Assembly (NCBI RefSeq): GCF_008831285.2
Contig: NC_045140.1
Location: 23,144,131-23,208,130, forward strand
DNA: 64,000 bases
Direction: 5' to 3'
Origin: Nymphaea colorata
Taxonomy: Eukaryota; Streptophyta; Magnoliopsida; Nymphaeales; Nymphaeaceae
Shown here: one piece after another, positions 24,688-36,633 of the stretch
Layout: each line of letters opens with the position of its first letter
How positions within the stretch are numbered: the stretch's first letter is position 1
Position numbers and translations under genes: made by a program
The notes under the pieces: model-generated
Seen by the model: the letters and a program-made list of their open reading frames with translations, nothing else
What the model was told of the DNA's origin: nothing
The model's database searches: none

Positions 24688-25046
24688 TTAGTTATGAATT
24701 GGAGAATTGTTTGCTGCAGCTGAATAGTCCATAGATGTGAAGTGAACGAGTTCCAAGTTACCCTTTTCCCTTTCCTCTTCTACTGGAGACAACTTCTTCA
24801 CCACCTTCTTCCCACTCCCACGTCCGCCATCCTCCACTTCCTTCGGGGTCAATCTTATACCTACAAGAAACCACAAAGTTTTAGTAATTTGCTTCATTGA
24901 AGGAAACCGAACCTCCTAAGTTTCAACACATAAGATCAAACACTCAACAAAACTATAACTACTCCTTGCTCGCCTTGAATTGTTGTCGTGCTTATTAACA
25001 AAACTATGACCAGGAGAACTTGAAACTTGAATTGTACACTCGCCAT
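24688..25046 (-). CDS. RGF/GOLVEN/CLEL-type peptide precursor 2 (subfamily A, GC-AG intron)
   Basis: Exons 24974-25046 and 24688-24860, 81 aa, the same exon lengths as gene 1. Signal peptide MASVQFKFQVLLVIVLLIST with TTIQG at its end; exon 2 starts IRLTPKEVEDGG, carries KKVVKKLSPVEEE and ends FTSM plus DYSAAANNSPIHN. The 113-bp intron begins GCGAGC where nine sister genes have GTGAxx (gene 1 has GTGTGC). This is a GC-AG intron if spliced at the conserved place. If it is not spliced, translation stops soon after QGEQGVVIVLLSV and no peptide is made. Position 7 is Asn where most sisters have Lys. Confidence 0.87.
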
Positions 25047-25150
25047 TAGAGGTGCGGGACAAGAAGAAACGAGCAGAAAGGAGGAAGAGGCGAAAGGAGA
25101 AGAAGGGGAAAGTGATGATCGATGCATGCATTCTTTGCCTCTGCCTCTCG

Positions 25151-25195
25151 CTTATATATAGCATTCAAGCAAGAGCAGACAGCAACTGTACCACC
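25151..25195 (-). promoter_or_regulatory. Core promoter of RGF-like gene 2
   Basis: TATA element (ttatatata, plus-strand text) near 25152-25160 and a perfect GGTGGTACAGTTGCT box at 25181-25195 on the coding strand. Confidence 0.75.
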
Positions 25196-25351
25196 TCTCA
25201 ATCAAATGAAAACATAATTCGGATGAGCCCCTTGTTCGGAGGGAAGAGAGAAAGAGAGGGAGAATTCCAGATATTGATTAGAAACCGACTACTGCAAAAG
25301 CATTCATGTACTGTTCTCGTAAGAATTTATGTAAAAAGCTGAGTGCAGCAT

Positions 25352-25516
25352 GATCTCACTGGTCCGACGATTCGATGAGATTCTTTTGTTGTTGATCGGT
25401 TTTCATTTCCTTCCCCATGTTCAGGAGACACAAACTCGTGGATTCATGTGATGGCCGGCCCTCATCTGCAAAGGGACATGCATATACGCTTTGCTTAATT
25501 TCCATACTTCTTCCTA
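25352..25516 (-). promoter_or_regulatory. Conserved upstream block of RGF-like gene 2
   Basis: Plus-strand pieces tctcactggtccga, ggagacacaaactcgtgg, attcatgtg, gggacatgcatatac. About 310-470 bp before the ATG. Confidence 0.7.
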
Positions 25517-25837
25517 TGCCATTGCTCCCAGGAATCAAATCAAAATAAATATTCAACATTTATAGTTCATATTGAAAAGTAATTCTCCATATCTACAATT
25601 GCATGTGCAGCTTTTCCATGCATGGTTTACCACGAAATGTCGGCCGCATATCTAGAAATGAATGAATAAAATAAGTAAATGATAAATGAATAACTTAATG
25701 AAAAGTAACACGGATGGTCCCACTTACTGAGAACGTGGAACAAGTTGAGATCCCTACCTTCCCTCTTGTCCTGATGAATGGGCTCATCCACCACCCTTGT
25801 AGGTGACAAGCAGTTGGGTGTTACACATGATACTTTT

Positions 25838-25992
25838 CTGGGATCTTATGAGCCCAGTGGCCCAAATCTTGAAATTGTCACAGGAAGGTCTGTCTTGCCC
25901 AGACAATCTTCTGGGTTTTCTTGGATCTTATGAGCCAAATGACCCAACTCTTGAAATTGTCACAGGTAGGTCTGGTCTTGCCCAGACAATCA
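25838..25992 (-). repeat. Distal block of gene 2 unit, itself tandemly doubled
   Basis: Two 82-bp units: ggatcttatgagcc at 25841 and again at 25923, each followed by cttgaaattgtcacagg and tgcccagacaatc. This is the gene 2 version of the block at 20020, duplicated once more locally. Confidence 0.8.
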
Positions 25993-26485
25993 TCTGAGTC
26001 CGGATGCAAAACATGCATGTTTCCGCTGGTAAAACTTCAGAAACTGTACTAACTGATAGCTTTAATTTCCTGCAGTATTGTTCTGTGATCCTTAATTACT
26101 GAGTCACATTTCTTGTCAGGGAAGCAATGGCGGTCTCGGCTTACTCACGGTTCGCATCTTTTCTGGTGGGTGTATTAGATCTTTAGTTTGTTCGAGGTTT
26201 TCTTTGGTTACAAATGTTAATAGCAATAGTAATAATAATAATGCCTTCATCATCATTATTCTTGAGCTTATTTAGTGTAGAACCGTCCATCTTAGCATGT
26301 AATTCTCCGGTATAATTTACTGGAAGCAGCATGTTAAACAAATAGAGTGACCGCATTTTCATTAATATTAATTGATACCAATCACCGGAAATTACAATAT
26401 TTTGGCTCTATTTCTTCTTTAGTTTGGGAAGAGTTAATTTAACTTGGATGCCGGACTTCGAGAATCTGAGTCAGTGAAGGAGCGG

Positions 26486-26700
26486 TGCACATGAATGTGG
26501 GGTCTGATGCACTGAAAGCTTGTGCATTAAGTAGTAACGAAAAGAAGCAGTTCAGAGCATCTGGGGATCTTATTTGTGTGTCAGTAGCAGTAATTGTGGT
26601 GAACCGGCCGGCATGGAGTTAGTGCTGCAGAACAATGTGATGTGTTCCACATATTGGCATCAAGGGGTGCACAGTTACCCGGCACCACGGCCCACACCCG
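26486..26700 (-). repeat. Far-distal duplicated block, gene 2 unit
   Basis: gcacatgaatgtggggtc, then caatgtgatgtgttcc and cacggcccacaccc, collinear with 21401-21665. Confidence 0.7.
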
Positions 26701-28948
26701 TTCTATTTGTGCTCTGGAAAGTGATACCAAGCTTGGGTGGGTCATCTTTTCGGGTTTGTAAATGGACCGGATCTGGTTTTTTTTTTTTGTCATTTTCTAC
26801 TGCAACCATGTGTTTATATGTGTTTAAGTCGGATGTGGACATATCTGATTTGAATTGGATATCCAATCGATTTGTTCTGACAATAACTCAGATATGAAAA
26901 AAAAAAGATTAATATCTGAGTCAGATTTATGAAATGACATCTGTTTGGATTCTGATTCGGATTTGGACCGAATTTAGGAACTGGATGGAGTCTTGGTTGA
27001 AGAACCTTCAGTGGTATAACTCTATGTTAGTTGCTTATGATCCTTCATTAGAAGGAAAATGGAATTGTTTTTTTTTTTTTAATAGCAGTACTAATAACAT
27101 ACAATTTGTTGTATAGTGAGTACTAATGACATCTTTTTAGAAGAATAGATAGTTGGAACATGTTACAAATTGATTCGAATATCTATACATTTTTTCTAGT
27201 TCTACTCCTAAAATCGCATTCATTATATAGATCTCATACGGTAGACGATGAACACTGATTGATTCATGCGGAACAAATAAACATCCTCCTAATGTTCCTT
27301 CATGTTTGTTTAGCTGTCCGCCAAATATATGTGACTCTTTAGAGATCCACAAACATTTGAACGCCGGCAAGCATTTTGTGGGGTTCCGAGGTCACCCACG
27401 GAAGGGCGCCACGGAGTGATTAGTGAATACTTGCGGAGCGCCCATTCCGATCTTGTGTCCAAATTTATTTATAACGTCTCCCTACTAAGTACTATCGAGA
27501 TATGAAAATTTATTTATTGACGTTTCAGCGACGGGTTGATAAAGAAAATTTACACATACGAATTAGATGACATGAACCAACAAATAGGCATAAGAGAGTA
27601 GCAGAGCTCTATAATAAAATGAAGAAGAAATCAACCTTATACATGAGAAAACATCAGCATTTACCATTAAAAGTTCGAACCCTGACCAATTCTCAGTACC
27701 AACAATTTCTTTTACCCGATTTAACCCATTTACCACCTATTTTATGTGAAAAATTAGTTCCGAATTTGGAGGATTGAGCCATTAACAAATCCCTGGAAAA
27801 AAACAGCTAATCAACACAGACTAATAAAATCACAGGTAAAGATAGAGAGAGAGAGAGAGAGAGAGGTTACATATAAAAATATGCCTCCTACATGCCTGAC
27901 CCAAGATTGTAAGTCGTTTTCATAGATTTACGGGTTTTAAGCAAATTAAAGCGTATAAAAATGTGGGCATGAAAATGTGAAAATTTTAATGTTCAGATTG
28001 AATTTTATGAACCAGGAAAGCCAATTAGACCACTAGCTTTTGATTAAAATTTTGCCAAAAAACTTTTATACATCGAATGTAAACCATGCGCCACTGAGTG
28101 TTCCGCTGAAAGCGCTCTTAAGAGAGGGCAGCCAGTAAACCACCAACAGTGCTTGTAAGATATCATACATCATACATGTGGTCGACTTTGACTCATTTAT
28201 GAAACTATGTTTGGATTTTAGCCCAAAATCAAGTCACGACTTAATAAATGAGTGTAGCTCGTGTCAAGCTCAACTATTTGTGCATTACTATATATCTGGA
28301 TACATGGCATGTGTTCATGGTTCATGGCAGGCGAAACTGTAATTGCCTTCTTTTAAATGGAAGTAACAGTATGGCTATGATTCCATATCAAAAGAATCGG
28401 AGCATTCAACCAAGCTAGCCTTGTTAAATTGCTAGAGTAGAGGCAACGAGCAATTAAAGCAGTTTTATGGATCACTTGGCTCTTCACCGCTTGGTATATA
28501 TAAGACATGCATCTTTTACTCTCTCTCCCACAGGCGCGCATAAGTCTTAGACATTTGATCTAACTTAATTGTACAGTTGACAAGCTAACTTTAGCTTTAC
28601 AAGTTAAATATTTGATTAAGATTTCTTGGAAAGTGACTTCTGCACATGGTAACCTGTGAGCTTTTAGGAAGGTATCTAGTCTAGTCTTAGATGTATGCTC
28701 ATACTGATACTGGTCTTTTCCAACATTTTTTTTATCTCTCCTTCTTTGACTTGCCTTTCTTCCTTAATTTTCCTTTTGCTTTTCTGTTTCACGACCATCT
28801 TCCCCACTCTAGGATTGGTGAATCTTAAGAAGGAAATGAGGCTTGTTTTACTCATTCTTGGTGCGACCAGATGAGAATCTCCAGGTATAGCTTCTCTTTT
28901 ACGACATTGAAACAACAAAACTTGAAACGAGTTTGCAACATCGAAGCT

Positions 28949-28949
<1 letters not shown>

Positions 28950-29034
<85 letters not shown>
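28950..29034. repeat. Compound (CT)n(CA)n microsatellite
   Basis: About 50 bp of CT followed by about 32 bp of CA, roughly 120 bp 3' of RGF-like gene 3. Confidence 0.95.
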
Positions 29035-29035
<1 letters not shown>

Positions 29036-29156
29036 CAGCGATGCCCACTTCTAGTAATTAAAAGAGTTGGTGGTTTATGTACATGTGGCCTTTATTCATA
29101 TAGCTCTTAAATTATACAGGACCATATTGTTTTACTATAAGTGTTCATAGAAATTT

Positions 29157-29510
29157 CTAGTTGTGAATAGGAGGTTTCTTGGCCACAGGTGAATAATCCA
29201 TTTCTGTGAAATGAGCCATCCCAGAACCATGTGGAGCTGTTTCCGTTGGCTTCATACCCTTCTCGTCTTCCCAATCTCCACCGGCATCTCTCCCAAATTT
29301 GTTCAATGGTACCCTTAGCCCTACAACAAGAAAAGTAGAATCCTTTAAATTCTTTCTTGCCACTAAAAGAAACTGGCTGAACACTTTCAGCTGTGAGATA
29401 TGCAACACTGAAGAATTAATCAATTTATGCTCACCTTCAACCGACGTTGCTCCGCTGATAAGTAGAACCGTGAGTATGATAGCTTCTAAGCTTAATTGCA
29501 ACTCGGCCAT
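29157..29510 (-). CDS. RGF/GOLVEN/CLEL-type peptide precursor 3 (subfamily B, stop-free intron)
   Basis: Exons 29435-29510 and 29157-29320 give 79 aa. Signal peptide MAELQLSLEAIILTVLLIS, ending VEG; exon 2 starts LRVPLNKFGRDAGGDWEDEKG and ends MAHFTEM plus DYSPVAKKPPIHN. The 114-bp intron (donor GTGAGC, acceptor TTGTAG) is a multiple of three and has no stop, so the unspliced frame is also open (117 aa from this ATG). Splicing is preferred because every sister has an intron at exactly this place. An in-frame ATG ten codons upstream (29540) was not chosen because the sisters start at MA. TATA-like ctatttatagg lies near 29603. Confidence 0.87.
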   Translation of the reverse strand: MAELQLSLEAIILTVLLISGATSVEGEHKLINSSVLHISQLKVFSQFLLVARKNLKDSTFLVVGLRVPLNKFGRDAGGDWEDEKGMKPTETAPHGSGMAHFTEMDYSPVAKKPPIHN

Positions 29511-29849
29511 GTATATATGGCAAGAAAGAACAAGTGACACAAGGGATTTATATGCCAGAAAAGAACGAGGATATTAACTGGTGAGTTACCTCTTCCTTCC
29601 ATCTATTTATAGGCTTCAAGCAGGTGCCTCCCGAGATGATACATGGAGTACTCAAGAAAACAGTAATAATAGATATTCACATTTCACTTTCATGTTGATG
29701 TTCATCGTCTTTCTATTTTCAACTGTAACTTACAAAAATTAATCGTACGCGACTTGGAATTAGATCGATAACAGAGTCCTACTGTAAGTAGTCTTGCAGA
29801 AAAAATCTCAAGTTGCGAACAGAAAAAAAAAAAAAAAAAACTAACGGTG

Positions 29850-29963
29850 GCAGTTGGCTGACAGTTTGAACCATTAATGGGGCAGTTTCTGGTCTCTTTC
29901 CCTACATTAAATGAGGCACGTACAAGGTTGTGGTCTCTTGTGCTCATATGCTTGCACATGGTG
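29850..29963 (-). promoter_or_regulatory. Conserved upstream block of RGF-like gene 3 (divergent)
   Basis: Plus-strand pieces ggcagttggctgacagttt, aaatgaggcacgtacaagg and cttgtgctcatatgcttgc keep the order of the block in sister genes but with more substitutions. Confidence 0.55.
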
Positions 29964-31878
29964 ACACTGTTCTCCAAAAGTACTGATACGAAAGACAAAT
30001 GAAGGCCTTCAACAGTGACAATGTCGCGCCATTCTGCTATAATGTCGGCAGAAATAAACAGGTAACCGTTTATAGATTGAGTAAATCACAGCACCAATTG
30101 TCCAGAAAAAACGAGATATCTGTCAATATTTCAGACCATGCTGCTTCTGCAAAAGTAGAAGTCCGAACCAATCCTGTCTCTTTGCAGATAAGAGCATGCT
30201 TCATCTCCATTCCCCCGCTAATTAGTCAGATGTTCAAATTAAGATCGATCCCTATAGCATCAAACTTTGAGCTCTTTAGGAGTCTTAATCGACTTCCTTT
30301 CTTCTTTTCGTAAAGTTGGAGCAACATCAAAGACAAGGTATGTCTGCGGAAAAGCAAGCACATAAATGTAAGGTTTTGATGCTGATACAAGGTTGGTGCA
30401 TTCGACAGGGGCGTCTCTGTGACCGTTTAACTCGGCAGCGCCATTAATTGCTCTTGCCTAATGGTTTGGGAAGCCACTTGTAAGTGACATGGGGCGAGCA
30501 AAATTTGTGCAGGAATCATGTGAACTTAATTTCTGCATGCAATATGGAGAAGTTTCTCTCCATCCCTTGCCCATGTGAGCTATTGAGCGGGACGGCAATG
30601 GAGAAGCCGGAGATTAAAAGTTGGATAAGGGCCAAAGGGAGGCACTTGGGCACTGGTAGGACCAGCATTGTCAGTATCGGAGTGTTGCCTTAATTGCATG
30701 TTCATGGTGTCTCGGTCGATACGTATCGGCTATTTTTTCATTAAATTAGCTAATAACCGTCTTAAAATGTTTAACAAAACAAACTAACAAAGTTATGGGT
30801 GCGACAGGGTTTTCATTTTTGTTTTTCTTACTTTTTTGGAGAATGTTGGGTAGAGAGAGGGACTTGGCGCAAACACATCCCACTGATCAAACAGATACTC
30901 TTATAAGATGACAAAGAAAAAAAAAAAAACATGTCCCATCAAAAAACAGTAATGGAATTAAATCATCTTTGGGAAGGCTTGTAGATAGGAATGACAATAA
31001 ATTTGATTTGGGTCATATATGTATTTAACCAACTGCTTTCAAAAAAATCAGATTTTATTTTATTAAAAAATTGAATTGGATTTGCATTTAAAAAATGCAT
31101 CGGATTGCATTTGACTTTGAATGAATATCTGATCACATTTAGATTTAGATCGGATCTAGTTTTAAATATATGTCATTATATCTAATGTCTATATAAAGTC
31201 GGTTCTAAACGACGATTTGGAAGTCAGATTTGGATCTTTTTGTTTGTATTTCAGCCCAAATTCAAATTTGAATATATAAATATCCCATCAAGTAGATACA
31301 GATAAGAGTACATCTAATTCAAACTTGATCACTTAATATCCCTACTCGTAGAACACGAAGAGGCCTGAACACACCTTAAGGTCCCAATGTATGTCCATAT
31401 GATATATGTGGCTCTTTTATTCTTCTTTTTGTCTTTTTCATTATAACGCATGTAAATGATATTAAGTGTACTCTAGCTCTTACGCTGTTTGTGCATTAAA
31501 GAGATCAGGGTTGTGCCCATGAAGCTGGAGCTTATGATAGGACAAAAAATTTCATGAAATCAAACAAATTAGGTAAATGAAAGATAAAAACAAAAATTCC
31601 ACAAAAAAAAAATACCGAGCAATTTAATCCCAAGTGTTTTGTCTCGAATTGGTATGCTACTTTCATAGAGTTTTGATTGATGGGATTGAACGGCTTTTTC
31701 CTCTCTCTCTCCCTCTCCCCACTCTTTTTTTTTTGTTGTTGTTTTATTGTTACGTTGTCTCAATTGAAAGAAGAAAAAAAAGTCATGAAACAAAGTATAA
31801 TGTTTGAGTCTATAATTCCTGTAAAGCTTCCCCAATTTACATCAGATCGTCACTGTATTCACAACTATTACACAATGA
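29964..31878. other. Intergenic, no gene seen
   Basis: No coding gene. About 31000-31340 is a dispersed repeat rich in GGATTTGNATTT-like words, also seen at 14.3, 26.8, 48.8, 54.0 and 63.3 kb. Confidence 0.5.
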
Positions 31879-32260
31879 TCAGTTATGGATGGGAGTGCTT
31901 TTCGCAGCAGCCGAGTAGTCCATAGAATTGAAGTCAGCCAATTCCGAGTAACCCTTCTCTTTTTCCTTTTCTCTGATCGGTGGACTCGGCAACTCCTTCG
32001 CCACCTTCTTCAGACTCCGGCGTCCAGCACCATTCCCGAACTCATTCGGGGTTAATCTTATTCCTACAACAAACCAAACAGTTTTAGTAAACCAGGTCAT
32101 GAGTTTGCACTTCTTGGGAACAAGGAAAGAATTCGATAGTTTCAGTATGTATATGGTTGAAGAACACCCGCTGCGCTATCTCACCTTGAATTGTTCTCGC
32201 ACTCATGATCAGCAAAAGCGCGACTAGCAACACTTGAAACTTGAACTGTGCACTCGCCAT
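31879..32260 (-). CDS. RGF/GOLVEN/CLEL-type peptide precursor 4 (subfamily A)
   Basis: Exons 32185-32260 and 31879-32063 with a 121-bp intron (donor GTGAGA, acceptor TTGTAG) give 86 aa, the longest of the array. Signal peptide MASAQFKFQVLLVALLLIMS, then ARTIQG; exon 2 starts IRLTPNEFGNG and has a longer basic segment GRRSLKKVAKELPSPPIREKE before FNSM and DYSAAAKSTPIHN. The RRSL and KKVAKEL strings are the most likely processing sites, by analogy with the basic subtilase sites in known GLV precursors (inference). TATA box near 32403-32414. Confidence 0.9.
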
Positions 32261-32653
32261 GAGGTAGAAAAAGACGAAACGAATGGAAAGGAGAGCAGTA
32301 ACAACCAAAAGAAGTCGACTTTAGGAGCAGCCCAAGGAAGAAGATGAGGAAGAAGTGGAAGATCAGCTCGATTTATCTCTTTCTCGTCCTCTCAATACGT
32401 ACATATATATATAGCTTTATACCACTATACTATCATATAAAACCTGGTTCGAGATTACCTTGGTTTCAAAATTTTTTTTTTTAAAAAAAAGGAAAACACA
32501 TTGTATCCTGATATTGTTATTATTACTGTTTGAGTTCATCTGCGAATCCCGTTAAGTGAATTCATCCAGGAATCAGATCGGAACAACTCTCGCAGAAGTC
32601 ATCATCTAGTGTGTCCCGGAAGAATTTAAGTGAATCAGAAAGGATTGGACAAC

Positions 32654-32811
32654 CTGGTCTGATGCTTTCGAGACATTTGTTTGTTGGTTGTGCATGTTGG
32701 TTTCCCTCCTGCAAGTAAATGAGAAACAAAGATCGTGCAGTCATGTGCCGACTCTGGTGTTTCGAGGGACACATACATGTAACATGATGGTTCCCGTGCT
32801 TCTTCCAGAAA
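32654..32811 (-). promoter_or_regulatory. Conserved upstream block of RGF-like gene 4
   Basis: Plus-strand pieces ctggtctgatg, cgagacatttgtttgttgg, aaatgagaaacaaagatcgt and gagggacacatacatg in the shared order. Confidence 0.7.
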
Positions 32812-35800
32812 TTAATGTCATGTTCAAGGAATGTATGTTTCTCGATGTGCTCAACCCAATCGACTGTAAGCAGTGATGCGGGTATGTCCAAGATAATCAA
32901 ATTTTAGTTAATTAATGGGACATATAGGTTGCTGGATTCATCCGCTCACTATTGCATCAAGTCGTTCTGCATTCCATCAAACACGAAGCTGCAAGTTGCT
33001 TTCTCGAATTTGATCTTAGGCCAAACTCTGGATACTTGTGAACTTTTGGAGACAACAGTAGAATTACCAGTGTCCATAATAGGGACAAAACCATGGCTTC
33101 GTGTTGTCATTATGCTGCCTAAATTATGGAAAACACATCATTAGGTCACACGGTGGGTGGGTGGGTGAGCCTCTTGTGGAAGGCCTGACAGGACGCGAAA
33201 CGCGTTGTACAGGACTTGCTTTCAGCCGGCGGAGCCCGCCGGAGAAGGCAAGCCACGGCATGTACGTGTCGCATCTTGGCAGCCGCTTCAGGGCGACCTA
33301 ACTTATAATTCCCCTGTTAGGACTTGATTCTCTCTCTAAATTTTCATGAGAAAGTAGAATTGAACAGTCGCCTGCGTATGAAATCAATTCGAATACTTCA
33401 AATTAAACAATTACGACACCCAGATATAGATTTACCACCAAATTAATCACTCTGGGTGTTGTAAAGAAGTACTAAAACATGTTTTCATGAAGCAAAATGT
33501 GGTAAATGACAAGGGGCATGTATCTGTTTACGTAGACCGTTCGTTCCTTGGTCTAATCTTAAGTAATCCTTTGGAAATATGTTCCCGCTCAATCGCTGAA
33601 GTCTATTAATTGGGAAACACGCACATGATTGTGGGGTTTCATTGCCGATAAAGAATGCATTCAGATCAAAGCGATCCGTTTTCACATCACATTGTTTTGT
33701 AAAGAAATTGCTTTGTTTTATTCCGATTTACTTGTTTGCTTCTAAACCTTCGCCTACGGTTTACGTCTTCGCGTTCAGCTGTTTGAAGCCGTCTCTTATA
33801 TGAAGAAAAGAAGAAGAAGAACCAACGTCCACCGGTTGTAACCGCAGCAACTGGGCGGCCCACCGGCCCCGGCCACCCCATGTGGGTTCATCCTCTCCGA
33901 GCCGTTCTTGGCCGTCCGGCCGGGACCAGGGCAACCAGACTCATTTATTAATGGGCTAGGTTCTGGTATGGCTCTTTCGTGGGTGGGCGGCAAATGCCCA
34001 TCAATTCCGGACCCACCGAGTGAGGTGACATAACATTTCGGCCCCCAGTCCGGTTCGGGAGGGCGGCGGTCAGGAACAGGGGCCTGGTCCACGGGTCCAG
34101 CGGTCGGCTTGGACCTGCCCTACTCATAAATAGGTCAACCTTCTGTCCATTCCGGACCTACCTGCTCTAAATGGATCGGATGTATTTGAATTCTGGATCC
34201 AATCACGAGTCCGTTTAATTTTAATCGTAAAGAAACCTGGAACTCATAACTAGTTGGCTCCGTTTTATAATTCAACATGGATTCGAGTTTGATGTCCGAG
34301 AAGGTGATTTGGGGGAAAAGACCATGCGACCCAGGTATGAGTTTTTGCAAACAAGCCCATCTAGTTATATGATGCCATGTGTAAACGTTGGACGTTCTTT
34401 TCTTTTCCCGTGTATGGACCATATACATGCAATTGAAAAAAAAATTGTTAGATCTTTCGAAAATTATACACCATCGTCACCAGATGCTTTCTAAATTTGA
34501 TCATAGAATGCCAAGAGCAATATACTATATTCGAAAAAGATTTCATATTTTTATATCGGCTCGTTTTTTATGAACGTATTGATATAAAATGAAATTGCTT
34601 TCTATTTAATTCTTTCATATTTCTCAATTTTAATTTTTACATTTCCACTTAGCATGAGTAATGGAACATGCACGAACAAAAGGAATACTGATGACTCGCG
34701 GGGCCGGGTCTTTTCCAACTTATTTTGTCTGCTAAATAATAAAAATCATTTTTTACATCTTTTTATTTCAAAAATATATTGAAAAATAAATAAATGAAAG
34801 CAAATTAATTAATGACTAGCTAGTCTTAGTGTGTGTTATATATATATATATAAATACTAAAGATGACAAAGTCCTATACACATGGAAGTTCGGTGATTCA
34901 AACGTTGAGTACACGTTGGAAATAGGAAGCAGATGATCATTTATATGTGAGTGAGGCCGATAAAAACCCCTGAAAATAACGTCGAAATTTGAGAATTTTG
35001 AGGTCAGCTAAAACGGCATTCATGCAAGGGTGGGACAATTTTCACTTCAGCAAAAGTCGTTCCTGAAGTGCAGTGCAAGACTCCATCAAACACTGGTAAA
35101 ATTCACGGAGAAATTCACTTGCCAGCTACGTACGCAACTGTCAAAGAGCATTCGATACGCCTGAAATATTTTCAGAAATGTATTCGGCGCCGGAAGATTC
35201 ATGTGGGCTGCACACTCCTAAATCAAACACAGTACTGAAACGTTTCACCAAATGTTTTCAATCATGGGACACTCTTCTTCCGGAAGAAAACGTCTCATGA
35301 GCTAGAAACCTCTGCAGGTTTGTCTTCCGAAATCTTTAATAAGCTGTAGATGTACGGGAATTTTTTTTTTTTTCATCCTATCAAACGCCAGGTTAGTGTT
35401 AAAACGAAGAAAGAGATGGTCAGCCCAAGGAAAGCAAAAACCATCATTAATTCCCACGTACCATTTATAGCTCCGTCTAGCGTCCCACTACATATATGAT
35501 AACGATAAATTTTAAGACGATAATGTTCTCATAATCTGAAAAATCATTATATCTTGACATTTTAGCACATAAAATATGTATAAGTTCAACAATATTAAAT
35601 GTGAAAATAATAAGGACGGGGAATAACGCGTTGTTTTGTCATATCACTGGGGCCTAGCATAATATTGAATCAATGCATTATTTCCACCGCAAATGTATCC
35701 ACATGATGGAACATGCATCTCTACGACGATGGAAATTCACGACGTAATAATAATATGCCGCGCTGCGTGGTACTTTGAGCTCACAAGGACTGTCCGGTAT

Positions 35801-36138
35801 ATCATCTGCATGGTTTGATTCACAAAAGACAAACAGTAAACAGCATCGATCGGCCATTACCAGTTAGAAGGAACATGAACGCCATGCATAAATTAAACTA
35901 AGACCAACACAAGGTTTAAGTATTCAATATAAGCTCATGATCAGAAGATCATGATTTTTATTTTGCAGAAACACGCATGACATAAGGCGTGATTTTTGCA
36001 TACAAGTGTGTTGAGTTCATACAGAAGGAAAGGTAACAGTATGTAGCTTTCACACTATTCACATGTAAGTTACACGTAACCAGGCATTTACACATCTCTA
36101 ACGGCTCCCATTAGGATGATTTCGTGTACAGAAGAGCT
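32812..36138. other. Intergenic, no gene seen
   Basis: Includes a far-distal core (gcacatgattgtggggt, about 33618-33647) belonging to gene 4, and a GC-rich stretch at 33830-34130 whose open frame shows no domain. The rest is AT-rich. Confidence 0.5.
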
Positions 36139-36482
36139 CTAGTTGTGAATGGGAGCTTTGTTGGATGCAGCAGAGTAGTCCATGTCGGTGAAATCAGCCA
36201 TGACTGAGTCGTCAGGAGCTGAAGCACCTTCCTCCTTCATACCCTTCTTTCCTTTCATGTATCCATGACCAGCCTTATTGCCGTCCTCCACGGGAAGCAC
36301 CCTTATCCCTGCAACAAACCAAAAAAGAGTAGTGAGTACAAACTAACTATGTGTAGACCTTGAGCAGTTTCGGCCTCGAATTTGACAACTGAAAGAAGCG
36401 TTTGTTCACCTTGGATCGAAGTAGCAGTTATCAGCAGAAGAGCAAAGAAGAAAACTTCCAATTTTATTTGCAGCTTCGCCAT
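36139..36482 (-). CDS. RGF/GOLVEN/CLEL-type peptide precursor 5 (subfamily B)
   Basis: Exons 36410-36482 and 36139-36308 with a 101-bp intron (donor GTGAAC, acceptor TTGCAG) give 80 aa. Signal peptide MAKLQIKLEVFFFALLLITA, then TSIQG; exon 2 starts IRVLPVEDGNKAGHG, has a basic stretch YMKGKKGMKEEG, then DSVMADFTDM and DYSAASNKAPIHN. The propeptide is of B type (VMADFT) but the peptide is closer to A (SAAS), so it looks intermediate between subfamilies. Confidence 0.9.
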
Positions 36483-36589
36483 TGCTCAGTACAACAACTA
36501 GTAAAGCAAAGAAGAAGAAGAAGAAGAAGACAGTTGAACTTCAAGGAAGCAGTGGAGGTTGGTGTTTTTGCACTTTGGCACCCACCCAT

Positions 36590-36633
36590 GTATATATAGG
36601 TTTCTTTGGGCAGCGAAAAGCAACTGTACCACC
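36590..36633 (-). promoter_or_regulatory. Core promoter of RGF-like gene 5
   Basis: TATA element tatatatagg (plus-strand text) at 36591-36600 and a perfect GGTGGTACAGTTGCT box (coding strand) at 36619-36633. Confidence 0.75.

Larger units (their letters stand above)
25997..29156. other. Intergenic, no gene seen
   Basis: Contains the far-distal block of the gene 2 unit (26486-26700), a dispersed GGATTTGGATTTG-type repeat (about 26790-27000), a (GA)n tract at 27843-27865 and a long compound microsatellite near 28.95 kb. Confidence 0.55.

Noticed and set aside
28676-29110. Open frames of 119 and 79 codons over the CT/CA repeat
   Set aside because: The frames are open only because of the dinucleotide repeat; translations are RE or SL/HT runs.
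29511-29540. Upstream ATG extending gene 3 by ten codons
   Set aside because: The extension is not hydrophobic in signal-peptide fashion, and all sister genes begin at the MA-type start aligned to 29510.
33830-34130. GC-rich open frame of 98 codons near 34 kb as a gene
   Set aside because: Pro/Arg/Gly-rich low-complexity translation, no domain, and similar GC-rich patches elsewhere (46.1 kb) suggest repeat DNA.
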